The translations under genes and the position numbers were made by a program. The notes under the pieces are model-generated. The model made no database searches, was not told where the DNA came from, and was given only the letters and a program-made list of their open reading frames with translations. 64,000 bases of DNA from Portulaca oleracea (Eukaryota; Streptophyta; Magnoliopsida; Caryophyllales; Portulacaceae): contig CM055870.1 of assembly GCA_029582165.1 (NCBI GenBank), positions 43,197,513-43,261,512 of the forward strand. Direction: 5' to 3'. Position 1 is the first letter of the stretch. Each line of letters starts with the position of its first letter. Below, piece after piece: positions 10,337 through 22,376 of this stretch.

Positions 10337-13300
10337 TCACATGCTTAGAACACCAACTAAGTCCAAACAATGTTCGAACTTAGCTATAGATAGAGGCTTG
10401 GTTAACATGTCTGCCGGATTCTCAGAAGTATGCACCTTCTTCACCACGATCTCTCCCGCAGCAACTGTATCTCTGATGAAGTGATACCTGATGCTTATAT
10501 GCTTGGTCTTCGAATGATAAGTGTCATTCTTTGTCAGATGTATGGCACTCTGACTGTCTGAATAAACCACGGTCTCGCCCTGTGGTACTCCAATCTCCAT
10601 GACCAATCCCCTCAACAAGATGGCCTCCTTCACTCCTTCCGTTACAGCAATATATTCAGGCTCTGTAGTAGACAGTGCTGCTATAGATTGAAGTGAAGCT
10701 TTCTAAGATATTGCTCCTCCACACATGATGAACACATACCCTGAAATTGAGCGTCTCCTATCCAAGTCTCCACCATAATCAGCATCAACATAACCTGCAA
10801 CATCATACGTTGCAGCACTACCTCTATCATACAGAATGCCTTTCTATAAAGTACCTTTCACATAGCGAATGATCCACTTTACCCCTTCCCAATGCTCCTT
10901 CCCTGGATTCTGCATATATCTACTCACCACACTAACTGCATGGGACAGGTCAGGTCTAGTGCACACCATAGCATACATCAAACTACCAACTGCACTAGCA
11001 TAGGGAATATTAGATATCCTCCTTACCTCGAAATCAGATTTAGATGTTCTCACTGCACAACATGAAGTGTGCAAATAACTGAGTTGAAATCGCTACGCTT
11101 CTCATGTTGAATCTGTCCAACACCTTCACCAGATATTTCTTCTGAGACAGAAACAACTTCCCTGCCTTTCTATCCCTTTGGATCTCCATACCTAAAATCT
11201 TCTTCGCCGCTCCAAGGTCTTTCATCTCAAACTCCTGGTTGAGTTGAGATTTCAGCTTCTTTATTAGTGACATGTCCCTGGAGGCAATCAACATGTCATC
11301 CATATACAATAATAAATAAATGAAAGACCTTTCTTCAAATTGCCTGTAGTACACACAATTATCATAGTGACTTCTTGTGTACCCTTGCCCTACCATAAAG
11401 GTATCAAACCTTTTATACCACTGCCTGGGTGCCTGTTTAAGTCCATACAAGGACTTTCTCAATCTGCATACCTGTTCCTGCTTACCAGGAACGATGAAAC
11501 CCTCTGGCTGCCTCATATATATTTCCTCCTCCAACTCGCAATGGAGGAAAGTTGTCTTGACATCAAGTTGCTCCAACTCCAAATCAAATAGAGCAACAAA
11601 GGCAAGCAAGGTGCGGATCGACGTATGCCTCATGACTGGCAAGAATACTTCGTGGTAGTCGATTCCTTCTTTCTGGTTGCAACCCCTTACCACTAATCTG
11701 GCCTTCCACCTTGCACTTTCTACACCAGGGATACCTTCCTTTCTCTTGTACACCCACTTCGCAGTAAGAGCTCGTCGCCCTTTAGGCAACTCACATAGCT
11801 CCCATGTATGATTTTTCTGCAGACTCTCCATCTCCTCTTGCATAGCTCCTATCCAGTTTGAGGCATTCAGACAAGAGTTGACCTCCTGATAGGTAGAAGG
11901 TTCAGCACCTTCAGGAGTGTCCTCTGCAACACTCAGCGTATAAGCAATCGTAGCATCATCTTCTTCAGTATATCGCACTGGTCTCCTAATCTCCCTCCTG
12001 GGACGATCTCTAGCAATTCATGGTTGTTCCTCCACCTGAGGAACATTCGTCTCAATCTCAGGCTCATTAACCTGAGTTGGTTCAGGAGCATCATCAGTAG
12101 TTTGCTCCTGATTGCAGGTTCCAGCAGCTCCACCTTAAGCCTGCTCCACCTCGAACACCATTCTTCCTGCAACCTTCTCCTGATTTCCTGCATCATCAGA
12201 AGTACCGGTAGATTCCATTCCAGATAACATAGCAGTTTCATTAAAGGTTACATCTCTAGACTGAATAACTTTCTTCAAATCAGGACACCACATTCTATAT
12301 CCCTTAGACTCAGACCCGTAACCTAGAAACATGCATTTAACAGCCTTGGGAGACAGCTTCCCATCATTCACATGGACATATACAGGACATCTAAAAATTC
12401 TCAAATTAGAATAATTAACTGGATTACTTGTCCATACTTCCTCTGGAATCTGGTATTCGATAGAGGCATGAGGTGATCTGTTCAGCAGGTAGTAGGCAGT
12501 AGATATCGCCTCTGCCCAGAACGATTTGTTCTTCCAAAGCCCTGCATTCGAGAGCATGCAGCGTGCTTTCTCCAGGAGTGTCCTGTTGATTCTCTTGGCT
12601 ACCCCGTTTTGTTGAGGCTTACCCACCAAGGTTCGATGCCTTGCAATCCCATGCTCCTCGCAGAATTCAGTAAATTCAGAATCAACAAACTCCAACCCAT
12701 TGACATTCTCTTCTCGCCCATGTGGCCTAGTCTCATGTGCCACAGTTTTGTGCTATCGGACTCATTAAGATTTAGGACTGCCGCTGCAGATCCTGTCACT
12801 GTAGACCCCTGCAGGATGTATAGACTGCTCTTCCTGATTCCCTTCATAAGAACCATGGAACCCCTGCACACTTTCAAAACACCATCTTCTCCTTTGTACC
12901 TGTAGCCGTTAGCTTCAAGATTACCCAAAGAAATTAAATTTCGAGTCATGTTAGGGATATGACGAACCTCCTTGAGAGTTCTAACGATGTCATCATGAGT
13001 CTTGATTTTGATGCTACCGATTCCTGCAACCTTGCAGGCTGTGTCGTTACCCATGACTACGACCCCGGTGTCAACACTCTCATAAGACTCGAACCAGTCC
13101 TTATGAGGACACATATGATAGGTGCACCCCGTGTCAAGAACCCACTCATCTCTAGCTATCCTACTCGATGTGGTATCCAAGGCATCATCCGTAACTACAA
13201 ATCCATCACCATCTGACTCTGACTCTACGCAGTTTGAGGTACCAGGTTTGGTGTGATTATCCTTACTCTCCTGCTTCTGGTCTCTCTGTTTTGCCCAACA

Positions 13301-14011
13301 GTCTCTCTCTATATGCCCCATTTTACTACAGTAGTTACACTTCTTATTCTTGTGAGGATTCCTAGACTTTGAACGGTGTTTAGACCTCCCTCTAGACCCG
13401 TTTCCCTTACATTCAGCATGTCTACCCCTTACAACCATAGCATCACCACCCTGGTCATCACCATCGGTATCAAGTTTCTCCTTAGACAGTAAACTAGCCT
13501 TTACTTCTCTAAGGTTAAGGTCACCACGATTCCCATACAACATGATTTCCTTAAATTTTTTATGTGAAGCAGGTAGGGACAAAATTAAATGAAAAGCCTT
13601 ATCCTCATCAATGTGTTTTATATCTATTGATTCCAATTCAGTAATAATAGAATCAAATTCACTAAGGTGTGCCTGAATAGAAGTACCTTGGGGCATCTTC
13701 AGCCTGTAGAATTTCTCCTTCATTCGGTACTTGTTTGCAGGACTCTTCGACATGTACAACTCTTCCAGTTTGGTCCAGAGCTCCCGAGGTTTCTCGATAT
13801 GCATCACCTCTCTCTAAATGTGCTCTGCCCAGCACAGCTGAATCCCTGCCAGAGTCTTATCTTCAAGCTTCTTCCACTCCCTTGGAGTATGATTCCCCTT
13901 GATATCCTTCTGGAGTTGTTTGAATTCATCATTGCTCATTGTCGCATCTGTCTTCGTGTCGGGATACTCAATCACATCCCATAACCCGTGCTGAATCAGG
14001 ACCGCCTTCAT
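10337..14011 (-). pseudogene. copia gag-pol polyprotein, broken
   Basis: Gag begins MKAVLIQHGLWDVIEYPD (14011) and is interrupted by a stop after CWAEHI. The next frame (13807-12599) has a CCHC zinc knuckle CNYCSKMGHIERDCW, an aspartic protease motif VLDTGCTYHMCPHKDW and the pre-integrase LWHMRLGHMGEKR. The first half of the integrase core is missing: the sequence jumps to EFVDSEFTEFCEEHGI near 12680 and continues with GKPQQNGVAKRINRTLLEKA. Reverse transcriptase (11978-11040) shows AKWVYKRK, FLHCELEEEIYMRQPEGF and YMDDMLIAS. RNase H follows (11074-10844 and 10633-10337), with the end motif [10 protein letters not shown]. The element is not autonomous. The deletion removes the first catalytic aspartates of integrase. 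Confidence 0.92.
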
Positions 14012-14093
14012 CTACAGTCTCCACATAGTAAAAACTCCTCGTTCCATCAAATTTTGGAATATCGCACTTCATGATTGAAGCCATCTCCACCTT

Positions 14094-14105
14094 GCTCTGA
14101 TACCA
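14094..14105 (-). other. copia primer-binding site, initiator tRNA-Met type
   Basis: On the minus strand TGGTATCAGAGC lies two bases inside the 5' LTR edge. It is a perfect match to the standard plant tRNA-iMet primer site, and it fixes the element's direction. Confidence 0.93.
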
Positions 14106-14107
14106 CT

Positions 14108-14684
14108 TGTTAGAGAAAAGTGAGTAGCAAGGTAACAGCGGAAGCGAATAATAGAATTTAGAACGATATGGCGGATATTAAGACAAAATTTAGGAACGAA
14201 AAATAAGCGATAAAATCAAACACCAGAATTACGTGGGAAACCGAAGAACTCGGAGAAAAACCCCACTGGCGACAAAATGTAAAAATAATCCACTATGAGA
14301 AAGGAGGAGTACAACCTTATCACTATCACAGGGTGCGATACGATCCACAAAGGAGATTACAATAACAATCTCTCAACACTCAACTCACAATCTCTCAGGA
14401 TACACTGGGGAAAATATTGGTGAGACCCCTTTCTCTCTCAATATTTTCTCTCTCTCTCTCTAGCTCTCTGTGTTTACCTATGTGTTTTGGTGGAGAAATA
14501 TGTACCCTATTTATAGGAAAAACTCCCAATAACCTAACTTGACTCCCACTCCAATTAGATTTAGAATCTAATACAATTAGGAAACCCAACATAATAAGGA
14601 AATCTAAATAATATCTTTATACAATTAGGAAACAAATAATTGTGGGATCAAGAGATTTGGTGATTTTAGGACACTTTCTTAACA
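14108..14684 (-). repeat. copia 5' LTR
   Basis: 577 bp, aligned along its whole length with 9663-10235. It begins TGTTAGAG and ends CTTAACA on the plus strand and is flanked on the right by the TSD GGGAG. Confidence 0.92.
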
Positions 14685-15171
14685 GGGAGTGTTGTATGTT
14701 GGATGTGAGTAATGCAAAGAGAGAGATAGAGAGAGAAATAGAGGGGAGAAGTTGAGGGGAGAAGCCATGGCTATGGATTGAAGATGGATGGAAGAATAGG
14801 GGAGGGAGGAGAGAGAAATGGCTTGGCGGAGAGAGAAAATGAGAGGATTGTGAGGTGGGCAAGTCAAATGTTGACCAGACACAACATAAAAGTTAAAACA
14901 CACTTTTCCGGTGCCACGTCAGCTCGCCACGGAGTTACTCATTTCTTAACTCGATGGCATGCTATTGAAAACAACAGTGCGAAAGGTTTAGATTATTCAG
15001 TACCAAACCTAAAGTTCATATTATTTAGTCTAACTATGGCCAAAAGTTCATATTATTAGAATCCAATTTCCCTTTTCTTAAAAACAATTTTTAAAAGCTA
15101 ATTTTTAAACTCAATAGTTGGTTTATGTTTTTAGACACCAAAATTTCTATAAAAACTAGGCCAAAAACATA

Positions 15172-15304
15172 CTCCCCCTGTTCCAATTTAATTGACACAT
15201 AACTGACGTTTTCACATACCAAGGCAAACTAAAAAAAAAAATCACTCAAGCTTAACAATTGGTTTCTTTTCTCTCTCCAATCAATGCTTTTTCTCTTTCC
15301 AAGG
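15172..15304. mobile_element. left half of a Stowaway-like MITE, end of unit 1
   Basis: It starts after TA with CTCCCCCTGTTCCAATTTA and runs to CTCTTTCCAAGG, where the next tandem unit begins. The complete copy is at 37727-43591. The right half is absent because the tandem duplication breakpoint lies inside the MITE. Confidence 0.65.
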
Positions 15305-15485
15305 TTCATCATAGTACCATATATTACTCATAGACAAACTTTATCAAACAAGGGAGAATGATGCGAATTAAAAACTGGCATATTAAGTTGGGAGACATAA
15401 AGTTCACAAAGTTACATTTCTAGATATTTTTCTGTTTCATGGTAATTAAAATAGAACTCTATCCTCTCACTAATATTTAAAAGCT

Positions 15486-16286
15486 TGTAGAAACTGTGAT
15501 GTCCTCCGCAACATCATAACCGAGGACCTCCAACATGCCCAAAAGATTTTGTTTGAAAGAACAAATAAGGGAAGTATCTAGAAAATCTTCTCACACTATA
15601 TCAGAATATTCTCTGAGATTATATATGTTAATCTGATTGCTAATCTTGCAGTCCCTAAATCAAGGAACAAGCTCAAAGGTTTCTAAAGAAACAAAGATGG
15701 AAGATCGACACAAATATGGAAAGGATCAACTATGCAAGGAAAGAAGAAGTAGCCGTTATTTATGACATCTAAGACTTATAAAAAGGCACTGCTTCCTCCT
15801 TGAAGAATTAGTCGATTCCAAGCAAGTAATCGAGTGTAGGAAATCTCGTGAGATTTCTGAGTGTAGCCAATTAATCCTTAGAGAGTTATTAGCCAGTAAG
15901 GTACTTCTGGTGAGGTGTAACCAAGGACCTTGGTGAGTAATGTAGCCAAATATGTTGGTGAGGTGTTGTGTAACAGAGCCTTGAAGCACTAAGGCTTTGT
16001 AAGGTTGATCTCCATTGTAATCCTTCATGTTTATCTCTGCCTTGTCTGTGAGACCCCTTAACAGAAATTGAATCTCAATTTGTTTCCTTGTAAGCAACCT
16101 TCAAGGACCTCAACGGTCTTGAACCTGATGAGTTTCCTAACCTCCTCTATTTCTATTGTACCTCAAGCTTATCTAATAAAGAAGTATTATTCAGTTCAAT
16201 CAAGTACTATCAACATCCTTGTGCTTATAAGTGAAGAACTCTGTAACAAACCTATTCACAACTCCCCCCCCCCAAGGGCCTCAACA
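15486..16286. mobile_element. solo LTR of 801 bp
   Basis: It starts TGTAGAAACTGTG, ends GGGCCTCAACA, and has a perfect 5-bp TSD AAGCT (15481-15485 and 16287-16291). Unit 3 shows the empty site. A poly-C run lies near its right end. There is no internal domain, so it is a solo LTR. The superfamily is not assignable by eye, and the strand is unknown. Confidence 0.88.
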
Positions 16287-16321
16287 AAGCTATTTTGGAT
16301 AGCGGCCCTATTTAAAAGCTA

Positions 16322-16548
16322 CTCCCTCTGTTTTCATTTATCTGTCGCCTAGGAAATTGAGTCAAAAACTTTAGCTGTTAATATCTTAATACTGATTCAT
16401 CAAACAAAATTTGTCATTAGATTCGTAATAAACAATACTATTTAAAAAGTATAATCATATATTTTTTTTATAAAATTTTATAACAGAAATTGTTGATTAA
16501 AGATTGACACTAAAATCTATAAATGACAGATAAAAAAAACGGAGGGAG
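16322..16548. mobile_element. Stowaway MITE copy a
   Basis: The 227-bp element has ends CTCCCTCTGTTTTCATTTAT and the inverse ACGGAGGGAG, flanked by TA on both sides. Unit 1 has an empty TA at the matching place, and unit 3 has the same insertion (36690-36921). TIR and TA target are diagnostic for Stowaway (Tc1/mariner). Confidence 0.92.
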
Positions 16549-17355
16549 TATTTTTTTTTTAAAAAAAAGTTAAACCCTGCCTCATAAAAGTTGTTGCCAA
16601 GCATCGCTTTACATATAAACAACAATTTACAATGATCATCGGGAAAAAACTTCACAATGGGAAATAAAATCCAAAGTGTAAGAATTTCCAAAACATGCCA
16701 AATATAATAAATATAAATAATTATAAATATGGGTAGTTTAGACATTTCAAACATTTTATTAAGAAAATTTACAACTTCAACTAAACACTTTAAAACACAC
16801 TCTCCTAGAAAAATCTCAAGAAAAAATTTCTCAAAATTTTACCAAAAGCTCACTAAAACAAAGTGATATGTCGTCGTCATGAGCTTCTAAAATAACAATT
16901 CATGAATCGTGATCATGGTGGTAAAAACATGATTGTACAATTGCAATCAGTGGACCCAAAAGTGAGTGGAAATTGGTTGCACTTGACCCGTGGTCAATAG
17001 GGTAAGGATGACAAGGTGATAGATATCCTATTGTGATTGTTCAAATAATTGTACTCATATTGGGATGTTTCACAACTTGGAATTTTCCAAGTAGTTTCAG
17101 TCAAGTAATAACCATAACCCAAACCAAACAGTAAGAAATTACTGTGAAGAATTAGTTAATTTCAAGAGTAATTTGATCAATTCGCTACATGAAAATAGTT
17201 ATTTTTAAGATATTTTGGATAGCGACCCTATTTAAAAACTAATTTTGAAAGCTGTTTTTCTTTAAAAAAAAATTTAAAAACCTAATTTTTAAACTCAATA
17301 GTTAGTTTATGTTTTTAAACACCAAAATTTCTATTTAAAATAGGCCAAAAACATA

Positions 17356-17487
17356 CTCCGCCTGTTTCAATTTAATTGACACATAATTGACATTTTCACA
17401 TACCAAGGCAAACAAAAAAAAATCACTCAAGCCATTAACTATTGGTGTCTTTTCTCCCTACAATCAATTTTTTTTCTCTTTCTAAGG
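17356..17487. mobile_element. left half of the Stowaway-like MITE, end of unit 2
   Basis: Same structure as 15172-15304: TA then CTCCGCCTGTTTCAATTTA, cut off at CTTTCTAAGG where unit 3 starts. Confidence 0.65.
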
Positions 17488-18168
17488 TTTATCATGGTAC
17501 CATATATTAGGCTATCAGCAATAGTGTTCAAAACACCAAGAATGGAGGAGAGAGAACGGAAAAAAAAAGAAAAATAAAAAAGAGGGCATACCAAAAATGC
17601 TGCAGCGTTCTTGGACGTAGGAGAGAGAAAAAATGGAGAAAGAAGGAGAAAATCAGGGAAAAAATTGGAGGGTGTGGCCCAATTATAATAGCAGCATTCT
17701 GGCGCGTGGGCCACATACGCTGAAAGCGCGTCACTGGCAATTACCCCACCATGTGACAGCTGCTACTCATTTAATTTTTTTGTTTTCTTTTTCTGTTTTT
17801 CCTTTCTTTTTTATTTGTTTTTCCTTCTTTTTCAATTCCTTTGTTTTCTTTATTCTAGTTTTTTAACTTTGTTTTGTTTTCTCCTTTTTTTTATTTTCTT
17901 TCTTTTATTTTCTAAATTGATGAAATACTTTTAGTAATTGATTTTGTCAAATAATTTACGATAATTTATTTGAATTTGTTATAAATTTTAATTAATTTTT
18001 TTTTATCTTTAAGGTTTTTTAAAATAATTTTTAGCCAAAATTTATTAGCTTAAAATTAATTGGTTTTAAAAAATTTAGTGTTATATTTATGTATTATGAG
18101 AATTTCAAAATTAGTTGTTATTTTAGAAATAGTTATATGATAAATTTTTTGTAATATTTTATATTTAA

Positions 18169-18521
18169 CCAAAAAATTACTCTGAGGTACCCTAACTTTT
18201 GGTGAAATATTTTTTTGGTACCCCAACTTTTCAAAACTAATTTTGAGGTACCTTTACTTTTTGGGTTAGTAATTATTTGGTGTTTTTCCGACCATTAATT
18301 TTATTAAGTGAACAAAATGCCCTTATTCTTCCCTTCTTGAAGAAATATCCTTGAAGAAGAAGAATGAGGGTATTTTGGTCACTTAATAAAATTAATGGCG
18401 AGAAAAACACCAAATAAGTACTAACCCAAAAAGTAAGGGTACCTCTAAATTAGTTTTGAAAAGTTGGGGTACCGAAAAATAGTTTCCCCAAATATTGAGG
18501 TACCTCCGAGTAATTTTTTGG
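18169..18521. mobile_element. fold-back MITE inside Harbinger
   Basis: The 353-bp element is a near-perfect inverted repeat along its whole length. The left arm starts CCAAAAAATTACTCTGAGG; the right arm ends CCGAGTAATTTTTTGG. The centre is near 18345. TAA flanks both ends (18166-18168 and 18522-18524). GAGGTACC phrases recur in each arm. The 3-bp TAA target suggests a Harbinger- or Tourist-type MITE, but the family is not certain. Confidence 0.75.
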
Positions 18522-18881
18522 TAATGTTTTATCTTCTATTTTATATTTATCTTCTATGGGAATTTTTAAAATAGATGTATTTGATATTTTTCATGGTTAA
18601 ATTTAAATATGTTTAGTGTATTTTTCAAATAGTTGTAAGATAATTGTTTTTGTAATATTTTATAATAATTTGATAATTATATTTACAACGACTATTTTTT
18701 TACAACGGTCACTTTACAACGACTACTTTTTACAACGGCTAGTTTTTCAATTGCTAGTTTTTGAAATCAAGTTGTATATAAATATGGACGCATGTTTGTT
18801 GGTCATTTATACAACCCTCAAAAATTCTTTCCCTCTACTCAATTCATCTTATTAGCTATAAAAAAATACAACCTTGTCTAA

Positions 18882-20189
18882 ATGGATAGGAGATCTGCTA
18901 ATAATTAACAAAATTCTCGAAGATCTCATCCTATTCGAAGTCCTGAAGATTATTATTTTTAATGTGGTAGTTACTATGAAAACGATCTAAATGCATATTA
19001 CTATAACAATCTTTCGCAAACTTCCAAGTTCCAACCCACAAAATTATTTCCAACCAAACAACCCGACAATTTCCCTTCCTCCTTCAAGGTCATTCATTAG
19101 ATTTTTGGCTGATGATGAAAATGATGTGGTTCGCTTAGGATTTCAGAGTCAGACATTCGTTGTTCCAGACGAAGGAAACGAGGTTATTCCATCACAACCC
19201 TCGTTAAGTAAAATAGCCCCAGAGTTGTGGATCGAGGAAGAGGACAAAATAGTGATCAGCGCATGCTTAAATGTGAGCAAGGATCCTATTACCGGTGCGG
19301 GTCAGAAGGCAGCAAATTTCGAGAAAAGGATGTGGGAGTACTTTTGCGAAGCCAAGATGCAATACCACAATGTTAGCTGGCCAACCGGTAGGACCGCAAC
19401 AAGCATGATGGGCCGCTAGAAAAGGATCAAACAGCCTGTGACAAAGTTTCCCTTCCAGTACGCAGAGCAAGTTTGTTGCAACCTGAGTGGCTGTAATGAG
19501 GTTGGTTACATTAGAGAAGCCATGATTACAAACAAAGAGATTCATGGGCACAACTTCACGTTTTTCCACTGTTGGCGACTATTGCGCGATTAGGAGAAAT
19601 GAAAGATGCACCTGAGCGGAGAAGAGAATGGGTCAAACAGCTTGTGACAAAGTTTCGCGCCTAGTACGCAGAGCAAGTTCATCACAACCCGAGTGGCTGT
19701 AATGAGGCTGGTTATAACAGAGAAGCCAAGGTTACATACAAAGATATTCATGGGCACAACTTCACGTTTCTCCATTGTTGGCGACTATTGCGCGATAAGG
19801 AGAAATGGAAGATGCACCTGAGCGGAGAAGAGAATGGGCCAACACCATCAACTAAAAGAACGAAGAACATAGCCAGTGGAGCATACACATGTTCGGGTTC
19901 AAATTCAAATTGTGTTCCAATTGATGCGGATGAGGAAGAACAACCTCCTACCCAAACATCTGAATTTAATGTCAAGATAGGACGAGACTAGGGCTGAGAC
20001 ACTTGCAAAGCTTGTAGAGTTGAAGGCTCAAACTTTAAAGTTAAAGGAAAGAGAGATGGATCTGCGAATCATTAACTTGGACATGTCTCTGATATTGGAC
20101 GACCAAGAAAGAGAGATGCATATGAAACTACGGAGACAGGCCTTTGAGCGATAAAGCAGGAACAACGACTGAAGAATATACCACTATAG
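18882..20189 (+). pseudogene. Harbinger ORF1, Myb/SANT-like accessory protein
   Basis: The first frame is MDRRSANN then a stop, so the start is already broken. After frame changes the readable core is WIEEEDKIVISACLNVSKD, then GQKAANFEKRMWEYF, SWPTGRTATSMMGR and HNFTFFHCWRLLRDKEKWK. This is the trihelix/Myb-like DNA-binding part of PIF/Harbinger ORF1 proteins, which help the transposase bind the ends. A Lys/Glu-rich coiled-coil tail follows (LKAQTLKLKEREMDLR, then ILDDQEREMHMKLRRQ), ending KQEQRLKNIPL near 20189. A 206-bp stretch is duplicated in tandem (19427-19838), with frameshifts in both copies. It lies 549 bp upstream of the transposase, the usual order. Confidence 0.85.
19427..19838 (+). 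repeat. 206-bp tandem duplication in Harbinger ORF1
   Basis: Units 19427-19632 and 19633-19838 are head to tail. Both start TCAAACAGC and end AGAGAATGGG. They cover the ORF1 segment that ends in the HNFTFFHCWRLLRD motif. Confidence 0.85.
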
Positions 20190-20738
20190 ACTTTATGTTA
20201 GTTTATTTTGTTAATCATTTGCATTGTTTTCCTTTATATTGTACGCATGTATGAGTTGTTTCACTTTGTTGTTAACTTAATTTATTTTTTAGTTTGCAAT
20301 TTATCTTATAATTATGTTTAGTATTGACACACTGTTGAATTACATAGTTTTGTAATATACTCTACCTATGACAATAAATGCATAGTGTTGTTAATTACAT
20401 CCAAAAAAATGTCATAAAGCTTCAATGTATGGTCAATTTCATTTGAAAAGTTGTCAATTATGTACAAACTTGACATAGAGCTTCAGTGTATTGTCAATTC
20501 TTTCTGAAAAACAAGCAATTATGTCAATTTTTGTCATAAAGCTTCATGTGTTGTCTGCTCAAATTGTGAAACTAAAGATCAATGTACACTTATCACAATA
20601 GTGTATATTTTGAAAACATATTTCACCTACAACTACTTCCTTTCTATATATACTACTACCAAAGGGGACAACATATATCAACCATAAACACTTTGAAAAC
20701 ACCTATCCACTAACTACCTTCAAAATCTTTATCAAAAA
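20190..20738. other. Harbinger intergenic region
   Basis: AT-rich and non-coding. The phrase CATAAAGCTTCA or CATAGAGCTTCA recurs three times (near 20410, 20475 and 20530) with about 60-bp spacing. A TATATATA stretch near 20645, about 95 bp before the transposase ATG, may serve as a promoter TATA element. Confidence 0.4.
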
Positions 20739-21329
20739 ATGTCTAACCATCCATACGAGGATGATGAAGATCTAGAGCTTGATGCTGCAATTGATGAGGC
20801 TATTGAAGAAGAGGCTGCCTCTTGTTCGACTTTCCATAGAGCACAACTATTATTGCAAATGTATTATCCTAACTACAACGCAAATAGTCCCCCAGTGCCA
20901 AATTCTACTAATCGACATCAAAGAAACATCAAACGTGACCATGTAGAAGCAAATAACCGCCTATACATGGAATACTTTTCCGAAAATTTGGTGTATACTG
21001 ATGAAATGCTTCGACGACGGTTCAGAATGCACCGACACTTGTTCCTTCACATTGTGAACACCCTCCAAGAACGTTTTCGGTTCTTCACTCAAAGGAGAGA
21101 CGCGACCTAGAAATCGGGACCATCCCCCACTTCAAAAAAGTACTGCTACATTACGGGCATTATCTTATGGATCATACGCAGACTCTTAGACGAGTACTTT
21201 CACATGGGGGAGACAACCATTCTTGAATGCATCAAGAAATTATGTGCAGTAGTTGAGGAATGTTTTGGGCTTAAGTACTTGCGGAAACCAAATGAAGATG
21301 ATATGCATCGTCTTCTTCGAGTCACAGAA

Positions 21330-22375
21330 TGTTCGGTCTCATTTTGAGTTGAATTGATACCTTTATTAAGGGTTTTTGCTTGTTCTAATTTCATATTTAT
21401 GAATAAGTTATGATGATTTTGTGTTTTGTAGGTTAAATAAAAGGAAAGCGAAAAACGGAATCAAAAGTGCTGAAAAATCCAACGGTTGCAACAAAAACAG
21501 GCCCAACATGGACTATGTTGGTTGGGCATTCCGTGTTTTCTTTTCCGCGGCGGCCGTTAGGGTTTTGGAGAGATTTATTTTATTTTCCCTTCCTAAACTT
21601 TTCTATATATACTTTGTACATTAGCCTTTAGTTTCATTAATTAGAGTAGGTAGTTAGTTTTTAGTTCTTCTTTAAGTTTCTTTAAGTTTCAATTTTAGTT
21701 TTAAGCTTTCTTTAGTTTCTTTAAGTTTTCTTTCAATTCCGCGATTGTAATTTACATTCTCTTTCAAGATTAATTCAAGTTCTTGTTCTTTCTTGTCCCT
21801 TACTTTCTGTTTTGCTATTCTGAATTTCATTAGTATTAATTCCACAAAGATTCCACTTTTTAGTGAAGCGGAGGATTGAGGTTCCTCGAATTCTCCCTTC
21901 AGGTGATGATTCGAGCAGTCTTAGTAATCCAAATCACACCTTTCTTGTTTGTTCGGGAGAAAGATTCGTGATTCAAAGATTCAAGATTCAAGATTCAAGA
22001 TTAGAATAAAGATCAAACCTTCAAGTTAATGTTTTCTGCTTTAGATTCAGTAATTAATTTAGTTTTTACTTCCATGGTTTTTAATTGCTTTCTTGATTAT
22101 GCTTTTGATTTCTTGTTTAGTTTCTTGTTCTTGTTCTAGTAGTTAGGTTTTGTTTTCAATTTCTTGTTTTCTTGTTTCCTAGTTTAGTTTCTTTAGTTTA
22201 ATTTTGATTTCTTGCTCTTGTTTTCAATTCATAATTAGTTTAATTTTAATTATTTACTGCTTCCTGCAATTTGAAACCTAAAACCTTTACCAAACCAATT
22301 TCCTGAAAACCTAACACATCATCCCTGTGGATACGACAACCCCTATTTTTTACCCCAAAATACCACAACCGAACA
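21330..22375 (+). repeat. 5' LTR of the non-autonomous element
   Basis: It begins TGTTCGGTCTCATTTTGAG and ends TACCACAACCGAACA. It has three tandem ATTCAAG units near 21980, against two in the 3' LTR. A TATATATA stretch at about 21603 is a candidate TATA box. Confidence 0.93.
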
Positions 22376-22376
22376 A

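Larger units (their letters stand above)
9663..14684 (-). mobile_element. Ty1/copia retrotransposon, decayed, reverse orientation
   Basis: Two LTRs (9663-10235 and 14108-14684) start TGTTA and end TAACA. The target duplication GGGAG is perfect at 9658-9662 and 14685-14689. The primer-binding site and coding strand place the 5' LTR on the right, so the element is transcribed leftward. It has integrated inside the Pack-MULE-like element. Interior frames show gag, protease, integrase, reverse transcriptase and RNase H in copia order, with stops and an internal deletion. The LTRs differ by scattered changes and small indels. Confidence 0.95.
8287..15071. mobile_element. long-TIR element, Pack-MULE-like
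   Basis: The ends are long inverted repeats: GGAAATTGGATTCTAATR at 8287 and its reverse complement ending at 15071. They match closely for about 80 bp and more weakly to about 190 bp. The insertion point is the unit junction that is uninterrupted in units 2 and 3. The 9-bp flanks (8278-8286 and 15072-15080) match only partly. The interior has no transposase but carries plant-gene-like sequence (8782-9291 on plus; a short signal-peptide-like start near 14767 on minus). Long TIRs with captured exons are the Pack-MULE pattern. A copia element was inserted later (9663-14684). Confidence 0.7.
7373..15304 (+). repeat. tandem unit 1 of 3, split by an insertion
   Basis: The unit starts TTTATCATGGTACC and ends CTTTTTCTCTTTCCAAGG. 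Removing the element at 8287-15071 leaves about 1.15 kb that aligns end to end with units 2 and 3. This copy lacks the Stowaway MITE found in units 2 and 3; its empty site is near 7595. Within each unit the phrase TATTTTGGATAGCG occurs twice, about 0.69 kb apart (near 7563 and 8232 here). No coding potential was seen. Confidence 0.8.
15305..17487 (+). repeat. tandem unit 2 of 3
   Basis: It begins TTCATCATAGTACC and ends TCTTTCTAAGG. Subtracting the solo LTR (15486-16286 plus a 5-bp TSD) and the Stowaway (16322-16548 plus TA) leaves about 1.15 kb, collinear with units 1 and 3. No coding potential was seen. Confidence 0.85.
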
